64,000 nucleotides of DNA from Epiperipatus broadwayi (Eukaryota; Onychophora; Udeonychophora; Euonychophora; Peripatidae): contig JAQFVV010012395.1 in assembly GCA_028023455.1 (NCBI GenBank), forward strand, positions 6,328,001-6,392,000, read 5' to 3'. Shown here one piece after another: positions 46,930-58,223 of the stretch. Under the pieces are notes generated by a model. It searched no databases. It was not told where the DNA came from and saw only the letters and a program-made list of their open reading frames with translations. The translations under genes were made by a program, and so were the position numbers. Position 1 is the first letter of the stretch. Each line of letters begins with the position of its first letter.

Positions 46930-48260
46930 CATCATCATCATCATCAACCATTATCAATCCACTGCAGGATGAAGATCTCTCCAAGTTCAATCCATTTTCT
47001 CAAATCTTTAGTTCTCTTCTCCACATCACCCCTGCATATTTTCTCATCTCATCCATCCATCTCACATGTGGTCTCTTTCTGGGTCTTCTACAATCTCTTG
47101 AAATCCAGTTTAAGACTTCAATTATCCATCTATTATCATCTCTTCTAGAAATATGTCCAGCCCAACTCCACTTCAATCTTTTAATTTTTTCAATGAGGTC
47201 AGTAACAACTGTTTGTTCTCTTACCCATACATTGCGTTTTTGAGTTCTTCTTGTTACTCCCAACATGCATCTCTCCATACTTCTTTGAGTGATATGAAGT
47301 CTCTGTATTCCTCATCTATTAAGTGTCCAAGTCTTAGATCCATAAGTAAGAACTGGCAAAACACATTTGTTAAAAACCTTCCTTTTCAAACACACAGGCA
47401 TATTTCCTTTTAGTATCAAGTTATTTCTACCAAAAGCACTCCAACCAAGTTTAATTCTATGATTAATTTCATCCATTATGTTTTCATCTGTATTAATAAT
47501 CTGACCAAGGTATTTGTAACTGTTAACTTCTGTTAACTTCTTCTAATTCATCATAATCAATCTTTATTTTCATATTTTGAGCAAATCGATTAAACATTAC
47601 TTTAGTCTTTTTGTATTGCTCATCTATTAAGTGTCCAAGTCTTAGATCCATAAGTAAGAACTGGCAAAACACATTTGTTAAAAACCTTCCTTTTCAAACA
47701 CACAGGCATATTTCCTTTTAGTATCAAGTTATTTCTACCAAAAGCACTCCAGCCAAGTTTAATTCTATGATTAATTTCATCCATTATGTTTTCATCTGTA
47801 TTAATAATCTGACCAAGGTATTTGTAACTGTTAACTTCTTCTAATTCATCATAATCAATCTTTATTTTCATATTTTGAGCAAATCGATTAAACATAGACT
47901 AATCTTTAGTCCTACATTCCTACTTTCATCTGATAACTCCTGCAACATTTCCTGCAGCTCTGAAGCATTTGCAAAAACAACTACATCATCTGCAAAATCT
48001 AAATGACTTAAATAATCTCCATTTACTTTCATACCTTTAGTTTCCCATTTTAATCCACAAAATACTTCTTGCAGCACTGTTGTAAAAAGTTTTGGAGATA
48101 TGGAATCACCTTGTCATACACCCTTCTCAATGTTGACTTTCTCAGTATCATTATGTAATATAATTGTTGCTGTTGCATTTTTATAAATATTCTTTAAAAT
48201 ATGACAATATCCTGGAACTATACCTTGATGATCCAATGCTTTAATCACTGAAGAAATGTA
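46930..48260 (-). mobile_element. 5'-truncated RTE LINE copy with internal tandem duplication
   Basis: Same family as the 58-61 kb element. It begins inside motif A of the RT (homology stops at 48260) and runs through QEVFCGLKWETKG and HLDFADDVVVFAN to the CATCATCATCAACC 3' end (GATGAT tail on the minus strand). The reading frame is broken several times: partial frames at 47868-48077, 47620-47895 and 47000-47278. A ~290-bp block is present twice in tandem with period 308 bp (47311-47598 and 47619-47896), duplicating the segment from IDYDELEEVN to TWTLNRR. The element is typical of target-primed reverse transcription that stopped early, followed by an unequal duplication. Confidence 0.88.
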
Positions 48261-48351
48261 CATGTATGTATGCCTTTACTTGGTTTTCAAAAGTATCTCA
48301 ATGTAGCTTTGACATTGCCAATATAATAATAACAATATATACATCATTATT

Positions 48352-48406
48352 CCACTTAACAATGGTAATTGGTCCCCCAAACCCATTGTTAAGAAAGAAT
48401 ATCGCA
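48352..48406. repeat. Short inverted repeat, MITE-like terminus
   Basis: TTCCACTTAACAATGGTAAT followed by CCCCCAAACCCATTGTTAAG. The arms CTTAACAATGG/CCCATTGTTAAG flank a short loop, and downstream is AATGGATTCCTATGGGAGAA. The layout is like the ends of non-autonomous pogo/Tigger elements known in animals, and it lies ~450 bp from the Tigger-like frame. Confidence 0.45.
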
Positions 48407-48799
48407 TAAAGAACAAATAGTTATAATGGATTCCTATGGGAGAAAATTTGTCTGGTTCCTCTAGCTAAAAATTATATTATAAGTTGTTAATAAACAATTT
48501 AATCTACTATATACAATCGTTTAAAAAAAACTGAATTTATATTTTATGCTTCATGTAAGCATTATGTATATTATGCAAGTATGCACTTAAAATACTATAT
48601 ATGTATGATAATGCAACTTAAATCTATACAAAAAAAATACATCTTAAAGTTGTTGTTTCTGTGATCCATTCATCAATCATAATTATCCAACTTTTTGAAT
48701 TATGAATTGATTATTCTAGGGTCCATTGTTGCCTTTTAAATCCTTTGATGATATTGATTTGTTTTGCAAGAGTGCACCAGATGATGGCTGAGAACCTAG

Positions 48800-49140
48800 A
48801 GAAAAAGTTTAGAATGAATTGTTGGTGAACTTGTTGAATTTTTTTTTATATATGGGATGCTGTGATTTTATGATTTGGAAAGTTTTGGATACACCTATGA
48901 TGGTTTGAGCACTTTGTTCTATTTTGTTTTGGTTTTTAAAAATATTGGCAATGATAAACATGAATAAAGCCATAGAAGAACAGATATCACTATTTCCTTC
49001 TCTTTCCGATCGACTTAAGATATGTATTTCTGTTTCCAAGCTCAGAGATTTTCTTGATTTTTTCATGATCATATTAGTTGCAGCCAGGATTCTAAATGTA
49101 TTTCTAAAAAAAAAAAGACTCGACTGTCCAAAAGTATAGC
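48800..49140 (-). pseudogene. pogo/Tigger-like transposase N-terminal helix-turn-helix remnant
   Basis: The minus-strand frame (48809-49072) reads KKSRKSLSLETEIHILSRSE, then SSMALFMFIIANIFKNQNKI and QTIIGVSKTFQIIK. This fits the CENP-B/psq-type N-terminal domain of Tigger transposases (the K-x-LTLE-x-K-x2-II-x-R pattern, then S-x-S-TV-x-T-IIKNK-x-KI). Only the first ~80 residues are recognisable; the catalytic part is not seen. A nearby inverted repeat at 48352-48406 could belong to the same element. The assignment is from pattern memory. Confidence 0.55.
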
Positions 49141-49751
49141 AAAATGTTTGAGAAAGTGAAAGTAGAGTGAGTTAACAATTTTTTGTGTTCATTCATACAA
49201 CTGTTTCTCATTGCGCTGATAAAAAATCCATACTAAAGTTTAATGACAACTTATTTAATTGAACATAATGACTTATTATTTATCATTAATGTAAGAGTAG
49301 TAAAATTAATGTACTGCACATTGTCAAAAGTACTTTTATATATATATATATACTGATGTATTAAAAAAGAGAAAAAAATGTATCTAATGCATTATATATT
49401 TTTTGCATACTGTAATCAATATTTAAGACTTATTTTTACAGTATGTATTATGTAGATTTAAATAATAATCACTTTATACAGTATATAAATACATACGCCT
49501 TCAGTAAACATGTTCTTTGAAACAACTTAAATATTCTTCTACCAGTGCAGTCAAATTATTTAAATAAACAATTAAAGATATGGATCTTTTTCAGTTTACT
49601 TGTATACAATTTCACATGCATTTTTTAAAACAGTTTTAGACCGAATAAAATTTTCATTTTTTTTAATTCTTCATTTTATACATGTGTGATAATGTTATGA
49701 GATATTTTAAAAGCAAGCTAATAGATTGTTATTTTTTTCCTCATATGTCAT

Positions 49752-49834
49752 AGCATTGGCCGGGATGCGAACCCACAACCGTCTGCAACCAACTACTTGT
49801 TTGCAGGGCAGTTGCGATAACCTCTCGGCTAAAA
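49752..49834 (-). repeat. tRNA-like element with the same 3' tail but a different head
   Basis: Minus strand. It has a D-arm-like GCCGAGAGGTTATCGCA, an anticodon-like stem region, an extra arm-like TTGGTTGCAGACGGTTG, then GTGGGTTCGCATCCCGGCCAATGC. The 3' end CCAATGCTATGACATATGAG is nearly that of the Gly-like copies, while the middle looks like a tRNA with a long variable arm (Leu/Ser type). The 5' acceptor half is not recognisable. I read it as a SINE chimera or a diverged member of the same tail family. Confidence 0.5.
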
Positions 49835-49869
49835 GATTGTTATTTTTAATTTAGATTTAGTAATTTTTG

Positions 49870-50000
49870 ATCAATGCGTAAGCTTGTGGTTAAGACCTGT
49901 AGAGGTCCCTATCTTCGCATTTTCAACCACACATATTTTAGGTTTATTGCCTTAGTAAATATTACTTACGTAATCAATGTGCGTTAAATAAATTTATAAT
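49870..50000. repeat. Single-arm relative of the 29.2-kb palindrome
   Basis: GTAAGCTTGTGGTTAAGACC, TGTAGAGGTCCCTATCTTCG, then GCCTTAGTAAATATTACTTA and CGTAATCAATGTGCGTTAAA. The last part corresponds, complemented, to the sequence left of the 29.2-kb palindrome (29142-29177), so the family is longer than the palindrome itself. Confidence 0.75.
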
Positions 50001-50536
50001 TAAAACTTCATTATTATGAAATCATTTTCAAAATAATAATTACAATACGATGAACATTATTTTCATTGTAAACAAAGTACTGTTAGTAAAAATTTTAATC
50101 CATAAAAGTGAGTAAATGCAGTGTATGGTTTTTAAACTAATGTACACATTTTAGAATGTAATATATTAATGTATTCGCTTGTTGTATGTCATTAAAATAT
50201 GATTTTGATTATTATACTAATGACATTTTAGGGAGGTTTTGTAATCATTAACATTGAAAATCTTTACTTTGAATATATCATTATTGAACAGGTTGTCTTG
50301 CAAAGACACTGAATGAATATAAAATAAAATATTGTACAATCATTAATCATATTTTAAGTTTATAATCAAAATATTGTATCCAGCACTAATATTATGTACT
50401 GCATTGCGCATTATGAATAAACTCTGTACTGTACAGTTTGAGTATAAAAGTCGTTATTTTGCTTTTGGATGAAAAGCTGTTAATAACTATCCTGTGACAT
50501 CATCAATCTTACAAAATGGTTACCAAAAAATTTTTT

Positions 50537-51527
50537 GGTAAAGGTTTACTTTAGAGACCACATCATAAAAATCATATTCACCCTCTAGTTTTCAAAATTA
50601 GAAGTAAATTATTATTCGAAAATCTTACATATATGCTACTATAATACAATTACATTAAAATCTATTAAAATGTAAAAGGTAATAAAAAATATTTACCATT
50701 TTAAAGAAGTTGAAATAATTATACTAAATTAATTAAAATAATTATTTTAAACTTAAGAATTTAAACTATCTACATTTATAAGTTAAGAATTTAAACTATC
50801 TAGATTTATAGCACTTATTACAAAAAAACACCCTCTGGGTTCAAAAATTTGAATTATATGCACATGTATAGTTTTATAGTGACCATCAAATGACTTGCAA
50901 GAAGACACTTGAAGAATTATGCCACATGCCAACAGTGCGATGTTCGTTGTTCACTGGTGATGTATTCTGCAGGCATAGATGGGTGTAGATGACAATGCAG
51001 AATATGTTGCCGGGGCAGCACAATCAGAAAGAGGTCTTTCTTTTCCCAAAGTCATCTGTCTCTGGGAACAATTATAAATATAGTGTATTTTTGGTCGCCA
51101 ATTTGCCCCAAGAATACATTCTGCATGAGACCGGCGTAAGCAAAAAAATAGTCATTAACTGGACTAAATTTTGCCGTAAAGACCAAGACATACATACCCA
51201 GAATATTGAAAATATGTGGATGAGAGCGAACCGTAAGGTGAAATTCCAATCTGGTACCAGCAGAGCTTTATTTTCATCGTACCTGCAAGAATTTGCTTTC
51301 CGGAGTAGACACAGCACTGCCACCTTTTTCTCCAACTTCCTAGTATGCATAGGACAGAATTATCCTTAAAAAGGTAAATGGTTTTTTTTTTATTATTTTT
51401 TACGTTTTAATAAATATTTACTGTAATTGTAATATAGGAGCGTATACGTAAGATTTTAGAATAGTTTAATTCTAATTTTAAAAACTAGAGGGCGAATATG
51501 ATGTGGTCGCTAAAGTAAACCTCTACC
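50537..51527 (+). mobile_element. Merlin-type DNA transposon (IS1595/ISXO2 superfamily), internally deleted
   Basis: A 991-bp element with inverted ends GGTAAAGGTTTACTTTAGAG and its near-complement CTAAAGTAAACCTCTACC. The inverted repeats extend inward about 50 bp to the AGAGGG/CCCTCT block. A 9-bp duplication AAATTTTTT flanks it (50528-50536 and 51528-51536), fitting Merlin's 8-9 bp target duplications, although the A/T-only sequence weakens it. Inside are a 30-bp repeat present twice (about 50752-50812) and a shortened transposase gene. Confidence 0.86.
50989..51369 (+). pseudogene. Merlin transposase remnant lacking the catalytic core
   Basis: The 126-codon frame contains VANLPQEYILHETGVSKKIV and INWTKFCRK, the N-terminal helix-turn-helix segment of ISXO2-like transposases. 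It then jumps directly to HTQNIENMWMRANRKVKF and LFSSYLQEFAFRSRHS, the C-terminal end of the DDE domain. The ~100-residue middle, with the first two catalytic acidic residues, is missing between FCRK and QDIHTQNIEN, so the protein cannot be active. Upstream codons (around 50935-50988) still resemble the zinc-ribbon N-terminus but contain stops. This is an internal-deletion derivative that would need an intact Merlin elsewhere to move. Confidence 0.85.
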
Positions 51528-51536
51528 AAATTTTTT

Positions 51537-52799
51537 TATGAGTGTTATAGCGAATAATCGATTGTAAATCAAAATAGTGAGTACAAATTGATGATGATCG
51601 TTATTGTGAATCTTTGTAAAATGGATGTGTGCTAAGTGAGTTATAGTTATATATTTATTTTAATTAATTTAATAATGGAATCAATATTAACAAGATTTTA
51701 TTTTATAAATGTAATATTTTCGTTGGTTCAAGTTGTTAAGGAGTTTTCTTGGAAAATGTAAGGACGTAAGTTCAAATTGTAAATAGGAATTGATTTTTAT
51801 TCGTTGTTAATTCATAAATGTGGACATATTGACAGAAACACATTCAGAGCAAGTTAATGTAAACGCATTTAAAAATAGTCAGTAATATATATATATATAA
51901 ATTAATCAATTTACCTGCAATAAACTGCCCTTTTTCCTAACTTAGTAGAGATGGGGATTACAGTGACGGAATAAAAGATTTGTTTTTGAAATCTGAAAAA
52001 TTCACAAATTAAAAAAACCCATTTTAACCAAAGAATTGAATTAATAATAATTTAACTGTAAAATGTGTCAGTTTCCAATTTTACTCAAACCATAGCAGTT
52101 GTATACATTTAGATAGAAAGCAGATATATATGTTTATGTAGAACTTATTTTATAGCACACATTGTCTTTTATATTTCTTTTATTTTATTAAATGGGGTTT
52201 GAACCCAAACTTTTATTTTAGTAAAAATAAATTATAAAAAAATGTTAAATTTCATTTCTGGTTTAATTCCATTCACTTAGATAAATATTTCACTTTGAAT
52301 TTTCGAGATAAAATGCATTTTAATTGTATACAATCTAGTATTAGAATTATAAAAAAAAACTCTCATTATTTTTTTTTCTCTCTTTTTCGTAATAATGTAA
52401 TTTTGTTCTGTATATTAAAATGTATAATTATAAATAACTTTGCAGCCAAAAAATAGACTTACATTTGTAATTATGATCCTTGAAATCAACTTATTTTTAA
52501 CTCCCTTTCCCCTCTACACTAATAAAACAACAAAACAAGTCTAATAAATTTGTATTGTTATTTATATAATATAATTATTCAAGGTCATTCAGAATTAAAT
52601 AAAAATAGAGAAACATTTTTTATTATCATAAATAGTTATTTTTAGTATAAATAATCAAAATAATGATAATATAATTTTATAGCATACGCGCGCATACACA
52701 CTTTTAATCTATATATGATCATAAAACATAAAAATATTTTCACTTTTAGGAGCATTCTCAGTCTGAAAAAGTTTAATCCAATTTAATGCCTCTTTATAT
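51537..52799. other. Unassigned AT-rich sequence
   Basis: No frame or repeat was recognised. Confidence 0.55.
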
Positions 52800-53770
52800 A
52801 TTGCAACCTGATAGAATGAGAGGGGGGTGTGAGAAAAAGAAAGAGAGAGAGAGAGAGAGAGAAGAAGAAAAAAATAATAAAATAGGAAGAGGATAGAGGG
52901 AGAAAATTATGAAATGGAAGTAAAATGTAACCTACTAGAATAAGAGGGGGTTGTGAGAAAAAGAAAGAGAGAGAGATAGAGAAGAAGGAAAAGAAATAAA
53001 AGAGGAAGAGAATAGAGGGAGAAAATTATGAAATGGAGTAAAAATGATGATGATGAAAGGTAAGTGGAGAGGAAGAGGGAGAAGATGATAAGGGAGATAT
53101 AGAGAAAGATAAATTGTATCCTACTAGAATGAGAGAGGGTGGGAGAGAAAGAAATAAGAGAGAGATAATGCTAATAATGACATGAGAGAGGGGGAAAAGA
53201 ATGAGAAAGAGAGATAAAGAGAAAGAGATAATGCTACTAATGAAATGAGAGAGGTAGACAAAGAAAGAGGAAGAAAATAGAGGGAGAAAATTATGAACTG
53301 GAAGTAAAAATGATAATGATGAAAGGTAAGTGGAAAGGAAGAGGGAGAAGATGATAAGGGGGATATAGAGAGAGGTAAATTGTGTCCTAATGAAATGAGA
53401 GAGGGGTGTGAGAAAGAAGGAGAAAGATAATGCTAATAATGAAATGAGAGAGAATGATAATGGTAAAGATAAATGGTGGAAAAGAAAAGAATTGAGAGGG
53501 AAAAGAAATGGGGAAAAGTAACAGTAATGATATATATATAATGGAGGGAGAGAAGAAATGAGATGATAGGAAAGATATGACAGAGAGATATAAGAAGAAG
53601 ATGGAATAAAGGAGAGAGAAATGAAATGAGATGATAGAAGAAACTCTTAACGAATGTTTTAAATGGCTGAGATGATAGAAGAATATGAGAAATGATATGA
53701 AAAGAAAGGAAATAGAATTGAAATGAGATGAAATGAAATATAAATGAGAGACTCTAAATGACTCGGCTCA
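52800..53770. repeat. Purine-strand satellite, degenerate
   Basis: Almost 1 kb of mostly A and G on the + strand (GAGAGAGA, GGAAGAGG, GAAAATTATGAAATGGA). A higher-order unit is visible: CCTACTAGAATGAGAGAGGG-like starts near 52808, 52931, 53119 and 53387, with AGAGGGAGAAAATTATGAAA once per unit. Such strand-asymmetric DNA can form triplexes (inference). Confidence 0.85.
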
Positions 53771-56700
53771 GTGGGGTTGCAATAAAGTTAAAGAAAAGAG
53801 ATGATGATCCAAAGATGTATAATCAAGGAAAGATCAAATCCAATATTGATGAACTATAACTACTACAGCATATTAATACTTTAATAAACCATACAAAAGA
53901 TTATTTAAAATCACTAATCAATGCTTACCATATTAGTCCTACCAATAGATCATACACTCTCTGAATAAGACTAATGATGCTTTGCTTTAAAAGATTATCT
54001 TACAGAATTATATTTACTAAAACAACAAGAGTAAATAACCTCAGGGATTTTAAAACTAACACTCTTGTGCAAAATTAAAGTTTAAGTTAAATTGCCTAAT
54101 AAAGAATTACTGTGATTAATAAATAACTAAGTGACATCTTAGTTGACCATAAAATAATTATAATATGTTCAATCTTAAAATAATACACAAAACAAATATT
54201 AATTCACAAAATTTAATGAATCAATTTAAATTTAACTAATAATGACCTATTATCTAAGATATTACTTGAGCAAAGAAAAGAGCAAGGGTACTTTTAATCC
54301 CTTTTCCATACTCACAGACAACCACTAAAGACCTCAAATGTAAATGGATTAGAATTCTTTAAATATATAAGATTTAAGATTACGACCAATGATGTGCAGT
54401 GAATATAAGATAATGTGCAGCTTTTAAAATAATATTAATTAAAATATTCTTCTGAAGTACTAATATTGTTATTCTTCTGAAGTACTAATATTGTTAATCT
54501 GATATTGCATAATCTTTAGTCTGAAAAGATATACTGATAATTAAAAGAAATAAACTTTTAACTAAGTATTTAATTATGTATCTGCTATAATGCAATTATC
54601 TGTATTTGTGATTCAATATGAGAATCATTTACTTTAACATAGTTTTTTTTTAATTTTCAAGACAATATCAACTATATTTAATTAACTTAGAATATACTTG
54701 TAAATTTCTGAATTGAAGATTCAATAACTTTAAAATTTTAAGATTTTGTGAACTTGGAACCCAAGACAATAATATATTTTCATATAAAAGTAAAACAAAC
54801 AAAAACAAAACTTTTGAAATAATAATAATTTGGTTTATTAATAATGAGAAGAAATGTTTACAAATGTAGTAGAATACAAACAGTGCCAATACCGCACTAA
54901 GATTTAATATAAGTATTTGGACTCAACAGTTTTATTTAACTTACATTAATACACTTGATAACCGACAAAGGTTATTCAATGATACTTTCTTTTAATAATT
55001 AGATTTTTCTCAAAAAAAAAATACTTTAAACTTTAATTATCATATGTACTTAATAAGCACACTACTATTCTTCTTTATTAGACTAATTTATAACATTATA
55101 GTATCATCTATTAATCAGAATAACACACAAAACTAGGTTTATATTGAAAACCCTAAGCTTAATTTTATACTCATAAACTTAACAAATGCTAAGTTGGAAT
55201 AAGCATATTCAGCAATACTTTTGAAAATATCATCAGTAGTTTCACGGATATAACTAATATCATAGCTAGATATATGTTTAAATCAGATTAAGCTAATATT
55301 AAAATTAAATTAAATTAAGTGTATGGGACAATTATTCATCAGATATCAGTTATACTTTTTCTTTATTTAAATAACTTTAGTCCACATAAAATTATTCCCT
55401 CAATGTTTTAAAGATAATGATGTAACAGATTTACAAATCCAGCGGCGAAATTCTGGATGAAAATATTAAATTATTATGTGTGAATTGCCACGTATACCAT
55501 ATGCATATTTAACATACTTTAAAATAAATATAACTTATTGTTGGTTAGCTTGTGCATGATAAAACTATCATAGCAACACAATTCAAACATTGATATACCT
55601 ATGAGCCATAAATTAGCTATAACTACCTGAAGAAATACATTTCCTCAAACAAGCATATCTTGTCATCACAAATCTAAAACAAATGCAACATCACCTACTG
55701 TGGTGGAATTAGCATTAAGTCATCATGAATGATAGGCAAAAAATATAAAAATACTAGGCTCCTCAGAGCTGGAAAAGAATGTGGTGGCTTCCAAAAATAC
55801 CTAACTTCGAGGCAAAAACGAAGATGTCTGGAATTCATCTACAGTACATCTGGGAACAGGAAATCACACCAGAAAAGCATGATTCTCTCTCATGGGATTT
55901 CCAATGCTTATAAATGTGATCATCATCACTGAAAAATACAATACAATAACCCTCTTTTGGGAATAAGCACTATCAAATCATGGAAATACAGTACAATAAG
56001 GATGGAGGATTTTATCTACTCCATAAGCATATTCAAAAATTATTAACTAAGCCTAACTCTATGAGGCTACCAAATATTAACTAATAGCAAGATATATACT
56101 TCACTTAAACTAACTAAGTTATTTCTAAGAAATTTTTAAAAATACAAAATGTATATCCAATGTTCGAACCAACAAAGCAAACTATGTGTCGAATGACTAC
56201 TGTAGAAAATACTTTAAACTTAAATGCATATAAAATTCTAGGCAAGGCACAATGCACACATAACAAAATATTAAATGCTAAAATATAGTGACTAGTTACT
56301 TTTAAAATTGTAAATTAAATGCAAGAATATTTACTTCTCGATGAATATAAAATATTTGTAGTTATTATTAATATAACATTCATAAAACAAATGAATGGAT
56401 ACTCTCTGATAAACTTCTTTATAAATTTAAAATAAAAATTGAGTAAAACATCCCATTTATATGAAAATAAGACTGTGATATTTAAATCTCTATAAATAAA
56501 ATTATTAAATAGAAACTAGCTAGTGTAATGCTTAATAAATAAACTAAATCTACTTAAGAATGGCAAAAAACATTTGCTCATTCAAATAAACCTATTTCAT
56601 TTTAAAATTATAACCCTAGTTTACCTGTATATTTATGCAAAAATGTTACAAAAAAAATTAATAGCATAAATATTTTTATGGTTTCTTTTTTTAAAAAACC

Positions 56701-58195
56701 AATAAAGCAGACCATAAAAAAAAAAAACCATTAACTCAAGTTCATATTTCAGCTCCGTAATGGTTTTTCCATTTCATAATGTGTAGACAATTTATCCAGG
56801 TTAAGATATCTATCCGAATTCAAAGCTTCAATTAATACATTTATACACATGGCAATGATTTTCAAACGAAAATGTTCAATAGTTCCTTAATAATACTTTT
56901 TTTTTTAAAACAATTTAAAAAAAAAACTTAATAAGATTAAGCCGGCATGAAACAAAATAAATTCTTCAGCTGAACACACTTTAATTTATTTATAGGATCC
57001 AGAGTTCAAAATTGCATATAATAATAATAATATCTTTTTATCTGAATTTCTTTATCCTCTTTTCGGAAAACACTTCTTTTGAAATATAGTTTTTTTTAAA
57101 AATAATTTTCCTAATAATATTCCAAGACGTGTTTTATTTTTAAAACTAATTTCCTTTGATTACTTTTAAATATGAGAGTAGAAATTTTTTTATCATTCAA
57201 GACATTTTTCCATTTATAAGCTATAATTAATGCCATAAAGTTATTTATAAATACTGGCAAATATGACCATTTATAATATACTCAATAACTATAAATTCTT
57301 TATCAATCATTACAGATTGCTTTAAAGTTTTATTTCCGAATACTTGTCCTTTCTTACTGTGTAAATAAGAGTTATCCTTTAAAATGTATATATTATCTGT
57401 TTGCATTTAGCTAAACAAATCATTTTCACATATGTCAAGATATAAGTAATAACTTTTCTTTTTTTTTTTTAAAAAAATCATTCTTTATAGTTTCATTGTA
57501 ATCGAACATAGTAGCTTCCTTATAATGTTCTTTTTTAAACTTAAAAATTTTTGTCTTTTTTTTTTTACATATACTTTTAATCTAACAGGAAAAACAATTA
57601 GTATTTTACTTTCAAAATAGTTTAATGCAACCGAACGTTTATCTATGGAAAGGATTAATAACTCGTTCCTTAACCTTACTTCCAAGTAAAGAAAAATAAG
57701 TTAAAGTCATAATATATGAGATGCTTCATTTATTCTAGACATTTTTTTACTATAATTTCTATGCCTTGACTGAAATTCAAATTGTCAGAAAAATGGATTA
57801 CCTTTCCTTTAGCCCTCCAACATTACAGGACGATTTTAAATATTGTAAACATACTTGTATTTTTTTAGAAATATCAAATTTTTAAAAAAAAATTATTTTA
57901 TTAACAAAATTTTTAAGATCCAGCATCAGTTGAATCAAAACAAGATCAGTCCCTGGATGTCCACTCGATCTCCGTTTTATCTCACAATTTTTCATCCACC
58001 TACAATTCATTTAAAAACCAATAAAAACTATTTTTTTATTAAATTTTAATATTCTGACAAACCAGCTGTGGAATCAATCTACTGACGTAATCAATATAAT
58101 TTTCCCATACCACATGACTTTCAGTTGCAAAGTCAAAATTTTATTATTAACAAATATTATGCAACATTTTTAATGATATTTTATACAACACAATA
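53771..58195. other. Unassigned AT-rich sequence
   Basis: Except for the small duplication at 54.45 kb, nothing was recognised. The 67-codon frame 55729-55932 (ECGGFQKYLTSRQKRRCLEF) lacks a known domain or splice context and is left out. Confidence 0.5.
54440..54495. repeat. Short tandem duplication, ~29-bp unit x2
   Basis: ATTCTTCTGAAGTACTAATATTGTT appears twice in a row with a few joining bases. No function is suggested. Confidence 0.85.
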
Positions 58196-58223
58196 GTCAT
58201 CATCATCATCAACCATTATCAAT

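Noticed and set aside
46885-47413. Plus-strand frames antisense to the RTE fragment
   Set aside because: Mirror frames of the minus-strand RT sequence; the same happens at 58419-58625, 59563-60168 and 60334-60765.
55729-55932. 67-codon basic frame
   Set aside because: No known domain or repeat match; length is expected by chance in 64 kb.
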